This document shows, one piece after another, positions 1 to 12,900 of a stretch of DNA of 64,000 nt (position 1 is its first letter; each line of letters begins with the position of its first letter). The stretch is from positions 10,011,504-10,075,503 of the forward strand of contig OY987239.1 in assembly GCA_963920705.1 (NCBI GenBank). Direction: 5' to 3'. The position numbers and the translations under genes were made by a program. This DNA is from Odiellus spinosus (taxonomy: Eukaryota; Arthropoda; Arachnida; Opiliones; Phalangiidae). A model generated the notes under the pieces. That model saw only the letters and a program-made list of their open reading frames with translations, had not been told where the DNA came from and did no database searches.

Positions 1-979
<979 letters not shown>

Positions 980-1022
980 TACAGTTCCGATTATTTTTTT
1001 TGTAAGTACCAATAATTATAAC

Positions 1023-1226
1023 CAGGGGCGTAGCTAGGATCTTCAAATTTGGGGGGCTAATCTGAGCAATTGGGGCTTTTGGGGGGCTAATCGGGGCGAT
1101 TTGGGGGGCTAATCGGGGCGATTTGGGGGGCTATTTAGGGGGGTTCTGGGGAAACACATATTTTTTAAAAAATTTGGGGGGGGGGGGGGGGCTATAGCCT
1201 GCAAAAAAGGCCTAGCGACGCCCCTG
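1023..1226. mobile_element. hAT-type MITE with 8-bp target duplication
   Basis: Terminal inverted repeats CAGGGGCGTAGCTAGG and CCTAGCGACGCCCCTG differ at one position. They are flanked by a perfect 8-bp direct repeat ATTATAAC (1015-1022 and 1227-1234). The 204-bp interior is G-rich, with repeated GGGGGGCTAATCGGGG units and a long G run. No coding capacity. The 8-bp duplication and CAGGGGCG...TG ends are typical of hAT elements. Confidence 0.88.
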
Positions 1227-1329
1227 ATTATAACGAAGGTTTTACTAATACAAAAAGACCCCTTCAGGTGATTTTATTTAGAGGGAAAGACCAACGGATT
1301 CTAGGGGTGTAGAAAAGTTTCACTGAACA

Positions 1330-2110
1330 TTTAAAAGTCAAAAACTGGGCAAAAATATGTTAATATTTTTCGTACTTAGGGAGAATATCCCAAACTTTAT
1401 ATAAAGCACAATAAATAGGTATATTGTTTTAGATCATGCCGCTTGAGATTTAAAAACTGTCTTGTAGTTGAACTTATCACCAGGGACGGAAATAAGCACA
1501 AGTCACTGGTCATTGTCTGATAAATTTTCCAAATGCCCGATAACTTTTTATTTTTAAGAGGGGGTCACTGGACAAATGTCCGATAAAAAAAAAGACATTT
1601 CAATACAAGAAATGTAGCATTGTCCGGTAATTTTGTTAAATGTACGATAACTTTTGAATCTTTAAGGGGGGTTACTGGACATTTGTCCAATAAGAAAAAT
1701 TCCTTATTTCCGTCCCTGCTTATCACGTATTTTTAATGTCCAAGCAAAACCCTAATTAAAATTTAAAGAAATAAGCCAAGGCTTAGGATATTGGTAGTGC
1801 AGGGACGGAAGTAAGCACAAGACACTGGACATTGTCCGATTACTTTTTATTTTTGAGAGGGGTTACTGGACATTTGTCCGATAAGAAAAAGTACTTTGGG
1901 CAAAATCCTAAACTTTATTTTTTGACTGGGCCTTAACGATGTCAAACACAATAAGTAGGTAATTTTGTTTAGATCATGCCCCTTGAGATTCAAAAACTGT
2001 CTTGTAGTTGAACTTATCACCAAACAAAACCCAAATTAAAAATAAAGAAATAAGCCAAGGCTTATGATATTCGTAGTGCAGGGACGGAAATAAGCACAAG
2101 TTTTTAGTGA
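1330..2110. repeat. Local duplication, one copy carrying a MITE and one empty
   Basis: About 1380-1480 plus 1727-1815 is repeated at about 1905-2100, sharing the landmarks AGATCATGCCCCTTGAGATT and AAGAAATAAGCCAAGGCTTA. Both copies then run into a CAGGGACGGAA(A/G)TAAG end (at 1800 and about 2079). The first copy holds the 1481-1718 MITE; the second reads straight through the CTTATCAC target. Confidence 0.75.
1481..1718. mobile_element. hAT-type MITE (CAGGGACGGAAATAAG ends)
   Basis: Terminal repeats CAGGGACGGAAATAAG and CTTATTTCCGTCCCTG are perfect inverses, flanked by the 8-bp direct repeat CTTATCAC (1473-1480 and 1719-1726). The interior carries degenerate GTCACTGGACAAATGTCC motifs. The same motif type is tandemly repeated in RdRP intron 5 (14150-14930). 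Confidence 0.9.
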
Positions 2111-2394
2111 TCAGCTGATAAACTATTAGGGGTCTTTAAGTTAATTGCAGCGTGTTCTTTTGTATTTTGCAGCAATGCTGATCATTTTCTGGTATTCTTG
2201 TACATATTATAACATAAAAATAACAATGAGGACAAAATGTGTTGTTATTTGAAGCTTATTATTACACGCATTACAGTGAATTCCAGATGCAAGCTGATGA
2301 AGCAAAGGTAAGTTTATATTACTACCGTCTCTTTAAAAGCCTTCGCAACTTTGCGATAGTCTCTGCCATTTCATAGTCACAACCAGGGTAGAAC

Positions 2395-2685
2395 CAAGAA
2401 GGATCAGATAAGGAGAGGAAAAGTGGGGCTGCGTTGAGTTAGAGAGAGAAGAGCCAACCTCCCACTCGGGTGGAAAGGGGGATAGGAAATTCTCGAGGTA
2501 AACTGTTGTCACGTGGTCGCTAGCTAGCGCGTCTCATAAAGGATTCGTTTTACCCACGTGACAACAATTTACCACGAAGCATCTCTACCCCCGTCTGTCC
2601 CCCGTTCTCCCAGAGTGGGAGTTTAGGCCGACGCAGTAGGAGCCGCGCCGTTCCCACTTTTCCTCTCCTTATCTGATCCTTCTTG
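2395..2685. mobile_element. MITE family CAAGAAGG, copy 1 (7-bp target duplication)
   Basis: A 291-bp element with perfect inverted ends of over 30 bp (CAAGAAGGATCAGATAAGGA...) and a 7-bp direct repeat GTAGAAC at 2388-2394 and 2686-2692. It is nearly base-for-base the same as 45213-45504, 43 kb away, indicating recent movement. Non-coding. Confidence 0.88.
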
Positions 2686-4023
2686 GTAGAACTAGCTATA
2701 AGACCTGAACAGCCATTGGACAAGCTAGGGAACTATCAGGGTTTGACTTAAACTTAACTGGGGTATGTGTTGGAATCATCACATGGGTAATCATAATTGA
2801 GAAATAATGAAGTTATTTTGAATTTGTGTAAATCTAATCTACTAACATGAATTGGAGGCTCCCCCGAAGAAAGACCTTAAGTGGGTAATTACCAAGGAGA
2901 AATAATTGAGAGCAGCTAATTACCAAGCAAAAGTAACTGAGAGCGGAGAAGTATTTGAGAGCAGGAAATTAAATTTAAAACGATATGGCGACGAAAATTG
3001 TGATGAAGATTTATTAAAAAACAGAAATACTACATTATGTTTTGTGAAATTCTACATTTGTGAAATAATTGTATAATTGTTACATCTAAACCCAAGTACG
3101 ATGAAACAATTTTTGCAGCGCAAAATCTTGATATATTTAAGTGTGCAGGGTTTGAGTCCCTCAGTTGATTCATAATTTTAAATCGGTCTCCAACTTATCA
3201 GTTAGTTGACTCGCTGTCGACTCGTATCTTAAAGAAAAACGGGGAATATTGTAAATTTCCCGTACGCAAATGCTGGGTGTATGTTCCTGATAAAGATAAT
3301 CCTGATAAAATTCCTATACCTTTTATTAATTTGGCCGGTACTCACAATGAGTGGATCAGGAAACTATTTTGTAACAATTTAGTTTTAGCGGACTCCCTTG
3401 CATACAATAGTCAGCCCATGGAAAAAAGATTTACAATTCATAATTCCTGGACTGACCGCCGTCGCTCTTAGCCAATCAGAGAGCAGAAAAAAATTGTTTT
3501 TGGCTTGAGTAAATAATTCATGGACGCTTAACAGAGCGTATTAGTGATCTCGTTTGTGAATTTTAAATTATAGGGAAAAAGTTTCAAAGCAATTGTGCCA
3601 AAAGTTGAGGAAAAGTCCAGAAAATGAATATATAGGTCAGAAAAAGTCCACGAAATTAAAAGCAAATAAGGTGAAGATTTCAAAAACTTAGGCTTAGCAA
3701 TGAGTTTGATTTTTCCAAAGTTACTAGAGGACCAATCAGATACAAGAGCCAATAATGCAAAAAGGAGTTTTCTAATAATGTGGTTAAACCTTTTAAATGA
3801 CGACATGGGAAATATATATCTTAGCAAATGGAAAGCAAAACTTATATAACACGCGTGTAAAAACAGCCTCGAAGATTTTTTTTCCTACTTCTTAAGATTA
3901 AATTCACGAGTCGGGTTGCTTGTCTACTGTAACGTAAGAATCAGAACCAAAATTTCTTCATTTCAGCTAATAATATCCCTTCACGGAATTAATAATTGGG
4001 TTAAGAATGCCAGTAATACCCTT

Positions 4024-4163
4024 TTCAGACGAGGCGTAACTAGTCGGTTTAATCAGATTTAACCAAGGCTTAATCACAATTAACCGAAGTTTTTTGAACT
4101 GAGAAGGCTACTTAAACGTCGGTTAAATCCGATCAAACCACGGCTAATTAGGTCTCGTCTGAA
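4024..4163. mobile_element. Small fold-back element (TTCAGACGAG ends)
   Basis: Ends TTCAGACGAG and CTCGTCTGAA are perfect inverses of each other, with imperfectly paired arms rich in GGTTTAATC motifs. 140 bp, non-coding. A related GTCAGACTATTGAAC fragment occurs near 29181, in an IR intron. No clear target duplication. Confidence 0.6.
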
Positions 4164-4262
4164 GAGGATATAAGCCAGGAAGTTTCATCAAAGACCATTA
4201 AACCTATGAAGACAAGAATAACAATTCTCTGGTACCAATTACAGTAGTCTCAAATCTTGTCT

Positions 4263-4454
4263 CCCTTACCAAAAAAAAAGTTATTCTAAAGAGGTCTTGG
4301 GGAAGTCTTTCAGGTGTCTTATGCAGTCTTAAGAGGTCTTGGGGAGGTCTTCCATTATGTATAGAAGTCTCTTGGAAGTCTTAATGACTTCCCCAAGACT
4401 TTTGTAGTGTTCTTGAAGACCTCTTCAGATCAGACTAACTTTTTTCAGTAAGGG
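4263..4454. mobile_element. MITE of the CCCTTACC family
   Basis: Ends CCCTTACCAAAAAAAAAGTT and AACTTTTTTCAGTAAGGG are near-perfect inverses. The interior is built of repeated GTCTTGGGGAAGTCTT/AAGACTTCCCCAAGAC palindromic modules. The same family forms a tandem block in RdRP intron 1. Confidence 0.75.
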
Positions 4455-5060
4455 CTCCTTAAGATTTAACTAATATTCTTTAACATCTGATCTGTTGTTC
4501 ATTTCTACCTTCATCCTGGGGGAGGGTCAATGGTCAGATCGCTCGTTGCGTAAGAATATTAAATTGCAAAGTTGAAGAGATGGTTAAGAAGTACGTGCTT
4601 TTTAAGACTCAAACTAGGGTAAGTTAGTGCGTTCAACTTAGTTTTATCAACTAAAATAACACGTATGCAAGAACACGTAGCATTTGGAGTGAATCATCGT
4701 CTGCTTAAGTTATCGAGCCTTCTCATTTCTGATTATTTCAAAAACCAGGTTGTCTACCTGGACTTTTGGAATAATTAGAGACCAATGAAAGGTCATATCA
4801 CTTAAGCAGAGGACGGTGAACAATGATGGGAAGAAAACTTAAAGGAATTGATTTTATCGGACGGTGATCCCTTTTAAGAATGCCCAGTGCCAATAATGAT
4901 CTTTATTTATAAGAATTGTAAATGAGCAAATATTTAAGAACGCATTAGAGTTTAAGGGAATTTGTGATTTTAAATTTAAAACTGGATTTCGAACGACTAT
5001 CGAACAATATGTTCAAGGAATGAACTTGGTTTGTATAATTATAATTATCTTATCAATGAT

Positions 5061-8000
5061 TTAGTGATCGCACCTAAGTTTGCGCACAATATCAACGGGA
5101 TCCATATCAACTGGACAAAAGATGACATCCGATAGCTCCTCCCTCAGTTGTTCCACTGTTTTACCTTCAACGTCACCAATTTCATCGCCGTTTTTAGTAT
5201 CTATGATGGAAGCAGCCGCTGACGGAACAATTTCTTCGCTTTGGGGCGTAACTTTATCACTGTCAACAGCCATTGGAGATTCTTGGTTGAGATTATGTTG
5301 GGAGTCTTTCTCCCGTTTCTTGTGAGATGCTCCTGAGATGTGCTGTTTGTAGTTTGCGGCTCCGCATACTGGTACGTTACATATTTTGCAAAACATATTT
5401 GCTGACGGGTTTTCTACGAAAGATAAGATTTGCAAGGTTTGATTTAAAAATATTTAATTAAAATAAATAGATTATGGTTATTAAGGTTTAATTTACAAAA
5501 TTACGTAATATTTTGGGGAAGAGAGACGGTGATCTAAGGGGATAGAGTGAGACAGTAAAAGTTTATTTTGGGAAACTAATTAAAGGTTAATGGCAATTAT
5601 TATAATTAAATTAGTTTAAAGTATTCAATGTAATCTCAAAAATGAAACCTGAGCAATTTTTGAAGGAACGTTAGTTTATTTGTCTATAAATCATTAATAC
5701 TGCGTAAAAATTATCATAACTCGCGTAGTAATAATCATAGCAATTAAAATCTAAATTTGTATAATAGATGATTAATCTACAGCCCTATTTAGAAGAAACA
5801 TAATTAGTTCCGTTAATTAGCAGAGAAATAACATCAAAAATAACGTTATTTGAAGTGTAATTCAAAGTTGGGAAAGTTGATACTACACTAAGCCAAAAAA
5901 AAATATTAGTTTTCGAATAAATCCGGCCTAAAAATGGGTGTATCTTTTAACTATTTAGCTCAGTAGACAAATTGCTCTTGGAAGTTACTTAGAATATTCT
6001 CTAGTTTCATTACCAAATAACGAAATAGTTATTATGGCCCTAAAAGCCGAGTAGAACGTGTCTGAAATAGGACCGAGGGAGAAAAAAAGCCTAATGCTAT
6101 AGTCAGAAAGTCTAATATTTAGTGTTTTTATCGAATATTCTTTGGCTGCTCGGTCAATCGGCGCCTACAGTAGAGCTAACAGAAGTAGATAAAACCCTAG
6201 TTGCAGGAAAGGATGAAGTTTCTAGTCCTTTTGCTACATTTTGTGCTAAAACACCCGTAAAATCGGTTATCTTTGGGTTGCAAAATTTTTATAATAAAAA
6301 TTCCCATGATTTTCTCAAATAATTATGATGTAAGTTTTCGTGAGTTTTGACTTTGACTCATTTTCCCTGATTCGTACGAACCCTGACAACTTTGATTTTC
6401 TCTTCAAAAGATAACATGATTAGATAAATACCTAACTTCATTTACTACGAGATAAAACATTTCCGCTAAAAGATGAAAATAAAACCAAAACTAAAAACGT
6501 AAAAAATATAGCGTGGGAAAATTTCTATCAATGTTGTAACTTGTAGCACACTCAGAAAATTCCAAGGCTATGGATTTATTTAACGGTGTATTGAGATGGT
6601 ATAATAAACATCTCTATAGAACTACGAGGGTGGGATGAACGATCATTGCTTGTCTGATACTTGGAAGCGAGATTTAAAGGGACTAGCAAACCCATTTTCA
6701 AAATGACTAAATCTTCAGAATTCAATAAAAACAAATCCCTGTACAATATATAATTCAATGGCCAATCAAAGTTAAAAGAGTGAACATGGCAATACTCGCA
6801 CCAAAAACACGCGCCTCCAATGTTCTATTTTCAAATAGATTTAGTCCTAAATTAGGCTCAGCGCAAAATCAACTAAAAATATATTTTCCGAGTGTAAAAA
6901 TGCTTGAATAATATCATTTTCGCTTTGGCAAGTCATTTTGTTCATTTATAATTAAATATTAAGAAATTAACTGATCAAAGTGGTATTTCGATAACTACAA
7001 GCTCACGTGATTAACCCTGTTACATGATTGGCTATTGAATTGCTTTTCAAAATGACGAAAAACTATCTTTCTTTAGAAGGCAAATTGATGGTATATAAAT
7101 TTTTTACGCTATTTTAAACCCTGAAAACTGTTTAACTCTATATTCTCGAACCCAGGTTAGGTTTCCTAGTCCCTTTAAGCGTTTAGATAAAATTTTATTG
7201 TTTGATAAGGTGGTGAGAGACGTTCATTTATATCAAAAATAACCTTTTTCAATTATTTTGGAATGAAACCACTTGTTTGTTAAAAATTTAAGTGGATTTT
7301 AATATATAATTACCCGGATTAACCAGTATTCTGGTATATCCATGGATAATTACCAGACTCATAAGAGTTTGAGTAAATTAACTCGCAAATTATTTTGCAA
7401 ATGAAATTGATAATTGTGGTTTCCTTAAAGGCCCTATCTGCTCTGAAACTTGCCCCTTTAAAATGCTCTTCTCTTACACACGCAATCTAGCTTTGACTGT
7501 ACAATTTATATTGTACAACATCGTCTGCTAAGCTAGACAAGAAGACGACTTTAAAGGGGATTTGAAAATTGCAGGAAATGTAGGATTCTTTTCCAAAGAT
7601 AGGCTTATAAAGGACACAAATTTGGTTTTATAGCATAATTAGAGGTGTGCGAGCCCTGAATTTCAGGCTTCGAGCCAAGCTCGAGCTCTTAAATTCTCTT
7701 ATCGAGCTTCGAGCCGAGTACTCGAAATTTTTCGAGCGCTCGCACACCTCTAAGGATAATAAAAATAAAAAATATCTCTTTAAAACTGAAAAATTTATTT
7801 TACAGTTAGGAAATACTATTTTATTATCAAAACCTTGAAGAGTTTGAGCTCCACCCTCCCTTTTAGGTTGTTACAGACGTAATATCGTGAAGCGATATAT
7901 ATTTATAACCTATGTCTATTAGGGTCTACTTATTAGCAACGTTGCGCCCTTAAGAAAAATGTTCTAGGTGACAATAATATCAAATTATATTGGATTTTTA

Positions 8001-8737
8001 AACTTTATTATGGTTGATATAACTAATAGCCCTAAACCTATCAAATTTTAAGTTCTAGGGCTAATCCTCGCTATGAATTTACAGGTAAAATGTAGATTCA
8101 TGGCTCCCAACCCAATGTCCATAAAAAATAAAAGGTATTATAGGTCCAAAATGCCAAAATTAAAGGATATTTATAGGTTTTATAGAACCACCTAGGTACC
8201 CTGCGATAATTTGTAATTTAGACCCGCAATAACTTACAAAATAATTAATACTGTATAAGAAAATCAATAAGTATATACTTACCAATGTTAACTAGTACAG
8301 AAGCTGTACTTGAAGCCGAATTAGACTGTTTAGCGAATTCTTTCAACATCTCCAGGGTTTTCAATTTCTTCGCGTGAGGCTGTCCTCTCAGATGAGCTTG
8401 ATATTGATCATTACCCAATATATCCTTATTGCAAACATTGCAATGAAAATTATTGGCCATCATATCGAAAGCTACTTTCGGTGCTGCCACTCCTTGACTA
8501 GATGTTACAGTTGAAATATCATTTACATTCACCCTAGAAAATTGATAAAATTTAACGTTAGATTATGATTAGAGGTTGATATAACGTGGTAAACAGAATG
8601 TACCCCAACTCCGAAAATAATTTGACTTTTTTCTTGTGCTTCTCACTGGCAATGTGTTGACTATAAGGTTCTATTCCAGTAAAATGTTTATTGCATGCTT
8701 GGCAAAAATTAAAATTTTGCTTAGTTTCACCTTCCAT
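5061..8737 (-). CDS. Triple U1-type C2H2 zinc-finger protein (dsRNA-binding class, ZNF346/ZNF385-like)
   Basis: Three exons on the minus strand: 8737-8604, 8533-8283 and 5413-5061 (stop TAA). They join in phase to 245 aa; an in-frame stop lies just before the ATG. Each exon encodes one finger of the form C-x2-C-x12-H-x5-H: CQAC...H...H, CNVC...H...H and CKIC...H...H. This spacing is the U1/matrin type found in ZNF346 (JAZ), ZNF385 and ZFR, several of which bind double-stranded RNA. The second finger is followed by HAKKLK and the third by HKKREK, as in that family. The C-terminal third is acidic and low in predicted structure. Intron 2 is 2.9 kb and holds a small MITE. The gene is head-to-head with the RdRP gene, with 1.2 kb between start codons. 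Exact orthology is not resolved; RNA binding is inferred from the finger class. Confidence 0.85.
7642..7750. mobile_element. TA-flanked palindromic MITE
   Basis: Ends GAGGTGTGCGAGC and GCTCGCACACCTC are perfect inverses, flanked on both sides by TA. 109 bp with internal CTCGAGC modules, lying in intron 2 of the zinc-finger gene. TA flanks suggest a Tc1/mariner-type mobiliser. Confidence 0.75.
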
Positions 8738-9980
8738 TACTTAATTATAGAAACTTATATATATTATATTAAAAGTAAATATTTAGCTTTATTGAGTAAA
8801 ATTTTCGACCTTAATCATAAATAAATTCATACGTCTAACTCTCTATAAATTGCTCGAACGAGTCATATCTGAATCTGACAGACTGCCACTATCGATTGGT
8901 ATTTGGTAAAAGGGAAAACGAAAACGAAACGATAATTACTTTCTAGCTTGCGAAGTTGTGACGCAATCTCATATACTTCCCGCCGTGATTGGTTGAAATA
9001 TAATCGATTGAAACAGTGGCGGGCTGGCGGCTTGTATGGAAACCTTCCTACTTTTTGAATTTTGATAATTTCACTCTAAATCTGTTTCTGAAATATTGGA
9101 ATCTTAATTGTTAACAAAAATCTAGTTTACAGGAGTTGGCGTGCTAATTGTTAACTGTGATATTTCTTCCAAAATTTTAAAATGTACGACTGATTGGTGG
9201 GTGTATTTTTTAAACTTATTTAAGATTTTTTTTTTTTTTTTTTTTTTCAAGGGTCTAGAGTAGACCATAGAGAATACAGAAAAGGAGTGGCAGCACCCTC
9301 TCTGTACAAGGGTAGATATAACAATGTTGCTCCAAAAGATGGAATTTCCCGGTTACTTCTTCCAATCAGAACCAGATGCTCCTTGGTTAGAGATGCGCTT
9401 TGGAAGTTTGGACTGCTCCCGGTCCCGGAGCACTCCGAAATCCATAGATATGGATTTTAGAGTGGTCCGAGTGCAATCAGAGGAGCCCAAATAAAAATGC
9501 CAGATACTTTATTTTTGTATTGTGATCAAGCTCTCTCTCTCTCTAGAATCTCACACTTTAAAAGAACCTTGCGTTCTAGCTCTATTTAAAAATGAAAAGC
9601 TAACACAAGCGCTGGGGCTATTTTAAATTGACCACCCGATGACAATAACTTCAATGTTTATTTCCGTTCCGTTTCTGCGTTGGAGTTTGTGGTGCTCGTA
9701 CTGCTGCGTTGTCTGCTTCGGTTATTGAGATCAGTATTCAGTAGATCACATAATTAAGCTAATTAACTGCCCATGAGGCCGCCGCCAGTAAACCTAGAAG
9801 TATTCGGCCAATTATTTATTAAAAGGGCCCAGCTAATTATTTAACTAGACGTTTTTCTAGTGAAACCTGCTTATTTCTCCGCGAGTACTCGCTTCAGATA
9901 ATAGGAGAAGAGAAAGAGATTTGGCGGGAAATAGTTAATCAATTTCGTCCAACGGCTCAAGTCTTACTAAACTTCAAATC
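8738..9980. promoter_or_regulatory. Shared intergenic region between divergent genes
   Basis: These 1,243 bp separate the ATG of the triple-finger gene (minus) from the ATG of the RdRP gene (plus), so both promoters and 5' UTRs should lie here. A poly-T run sits near 9229-9248 and a CT run near 9530-9545. I see no convincing TATA box or further coding exon. Confidence 0.5.
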
Positions 9981-12900
9981 ATGGAGTGTACTCTAGTTAT
10001 CCTGCCACCTCCTTCTTTGAATGTGAACTCGAACATTAAAGACAATCAAATTCCAGATGTAGTCCGTCGTGCCATAAACCAAGAATTAAGCATCGATTCT
10101 ACTGATCGGACCATCACATTTGACACTTACAAGCAAGGTAAATGTGAGAAACACATTGTTGAATATGTCTTGGAGGCTAAAATTATGGCTCAAATCAAAT
10201 TCAACCAGAGTCTTAAATTAAGCGTGGAAAGTCTAATCACCCGTTTGACCAAAGACAACATCTTTCGTGGTAGCATAGACTATTGGTTATATATGGAGCC
10301 AACACTAATATTAGGCAGACCGCGATCATTGATAGATGCGAAAATAAGTAACAAGCTAAAAGCAAGCGAACTGGCCTTAGGTTCTGTTGTGGGATTGAAT
10401 AGATTCGCTCAACATTACACAACCAATTCCGAGAGATTCTTGTGCAAAGGATGCGTTTTCGAACACGATGACAAAATCACCGTTACATTTACAATTTCCA
10501 AACAAATGAAAATGGGAAAAATAACTTCATGCACAAAGGAGGATTTTGAAATGGTGATTGGATATAATACGATAAAAAGATTGGTTATTTCTAAAGTGAA
10601 CTTAAAAGAACATAATCAAATGGTTGACGGCTATGATCTCTATATCTTTGTTAATAAACCCGTCAAAATTTATACCCACTATAATCCTAAAGAAGATGAA
10701 TTTTTACAATCTAACAAGAGTGAGGAGTCTGATGATGATTATAATGAAATTGTAAGTAGAACCTTAAAGTTTTTTTAATAATGTAAATGACGAAGTACCT
10801 TAGACAATCTTTATGATATTTCTAAAGTTTTTAAAAATTTTAAAAGTAGTATGTTTAGGATTTAAAATATTTTTCTGGCTTAACTCTGTGTATGCTTCTA
10901 AGTTTGAGCAAAATTGAGAAAGATTGGCCAAAAGTCAACATACACCATAAACTAACCTTGAAGTGACTGTAGGGTGAACTATGGACACTTTATGGCTTAT
11001 AACTTTGGACCAGAGACCTCCCTTACCAAAAAAAGTTTGTTTTCATAGGTCTTGGGGAAGTCTTTCGGGTGTATTATGTAGTCTTAAGAGGTCTTGGGAA
11101 AGTCTTTCATTATGTCAAGAAGTCTTGGGGTAGTCATAAAGACTTCCCCAAGACTTTTGTAGTTTTCTTGAGGACCTCTTCAGATCAGACTAACTTTTTT
11201 CGGTAAGGGAATCACCCTTGAAAAGTTTTTGATTGGTCTTAGTTGGTAATTGTGTCTTATGTAGTCTTAAGAGGTCTTGGGGATGTCTTTCATTATGTCA
11301 AGAAGTCTTGGGGTAGTCTTAAAGATTCCCCAAGACTTTTGTTGTGTTCTTGAGGACCTCTTCAGATCAGACTTTTTTCGGTAAGGGAGTCACCCTTACC
11401 AAAAAAAGTTAGTCTTAAGAGGTCTTGGGGAAGTCTTTCAGGTGTCTTATGTAGTCTTAAGAGGTCTTGAGGAAGTCTTCCATTATGTCAATATGTCTTG
11501 GGGAACTCTTAAAGACTTCCCCAAGACTTTTGTAGTGTTCTTGAAGACCTCTTCAGATCAGACTAACTTTTTTCTGTAAGGGCACCCTTGAAAAGTTTTT
11601 AATTGATCTAAGTTTGTGTCTTATGTAGTCGTAAGAGGTCTTGGGGGAAGTCTTTCATTATGTCAAGAAGTCTTGGGGTAGTCTTAAAGACTTCCCCAAG
11701 ACTTGTTGTGTTCTTGAGGACCTCTTCAGATCAGACTAACTTTTTTTGGTAAGGGAGTCCCCCTTGAAAGGTTTTTGATTGGGCTAAGTTGGTAATTAAG
11801 AATAGTTAGATTGTTTTTGAATAGAACAGTGCAGTTGTTTGTTACTCAGACATAGACGGGGTAACTAGTATCATTAATGACAAAATGAGGGTCGGAACAA
11901 AATATTAGAACGTAACTTCTATCCTAATATTATCATATAAATGAATGTGATTACATATATCCCATGTTAACCCTAGCTTAGATTAAGTTATTTTTTTTTC
12001 TTTTAGCATAATTCAGGATATGAAAAACAATGGATACGCACTGTCAAATTTGGTAGTTGCGAACCCGAAGTGATGGCCAAAAGTCCCGTAGTCAAAATCC
12101 GGTTATCATCTGTGAATAAAGAAGTTTGGGAAGCGTTAAAACAAATGATTATATGTTTGGAGGAAGAAATTGAAGTATTTTTTGCGAATTTTGAAACGAT
12201 ACCACGCGAAACCCACGTTAATGGAATTTCAAACTCATGTTTGAAAGGAAATTTCAATTGTTATTTCGCATTACAATGCGTTCTTTCAAACACTTATCAA
12301 TTGAGTGATGAAGTTTTCTTCAAAAAAAATGGACCCGAGTTAAGCCGCAAATTGAAAGAATGGAGTGTCGAAAATCCACGTGCTTTGGAGCAAAGTTTGT
12401 TCGAGCTGCATAGACTATTGGAAATACATCAAATTCAAGCCGCCGAAGTAGCTCTGATTGATTTGTACGAAAAGTACAAGGAAGGAAAGCTGAAAGAGCC
12501 GCAACTGCCACCTGAAATGATAGAGTTGCGAAGGGCTGTCTTGACACCTCTTGGACTGAGTTTCAAGTTCACACTTCCCTATTTAAAAAGTACTCTCTTG
12601 CGGAACTGCGATCCTAGTTACGGAATTCGTGTTTCTATTGAAGATGTTTGTGGATCCTCGCTTAGTCAAACTCTATCGGGTTAGTAGTTAACTCTTAAAT
12701 GGGGAAAATTGTAAGTAAGGTACATGGTTTGAATTCCGACTTTACGAGTACCTTTGCGGCTTTGTGCTAATGAGTATTAAAAGCCTATTCAGGTCAGGGA
12801 AAACCAGAGACTTAGCCCGAATGGTCGGATTAAGCTTTATTGATTTTCACTAGAGTTTTTTTATGGCATCGTTACACTAATCTTTGTATGAACCTGCACT

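Larger units (their letters stand above)
2693..5060. other. AT-rich spacer
   Basis: Apart from the two inverted-repeat elements at 4024-4163 and 4263-4454, no recognisable gene is seen. A 64-codon open frame at 3277-3471 has no homology I recognise and no convincing start or splice context. Confidence 0.5.

Noticed and set aside
3277-3471. 64-codon open frame (VPDKDNPDKIPIPFINLAG)
   Set aside because: Reasonable composition, but no homology recognised and no clear start or exon borders.
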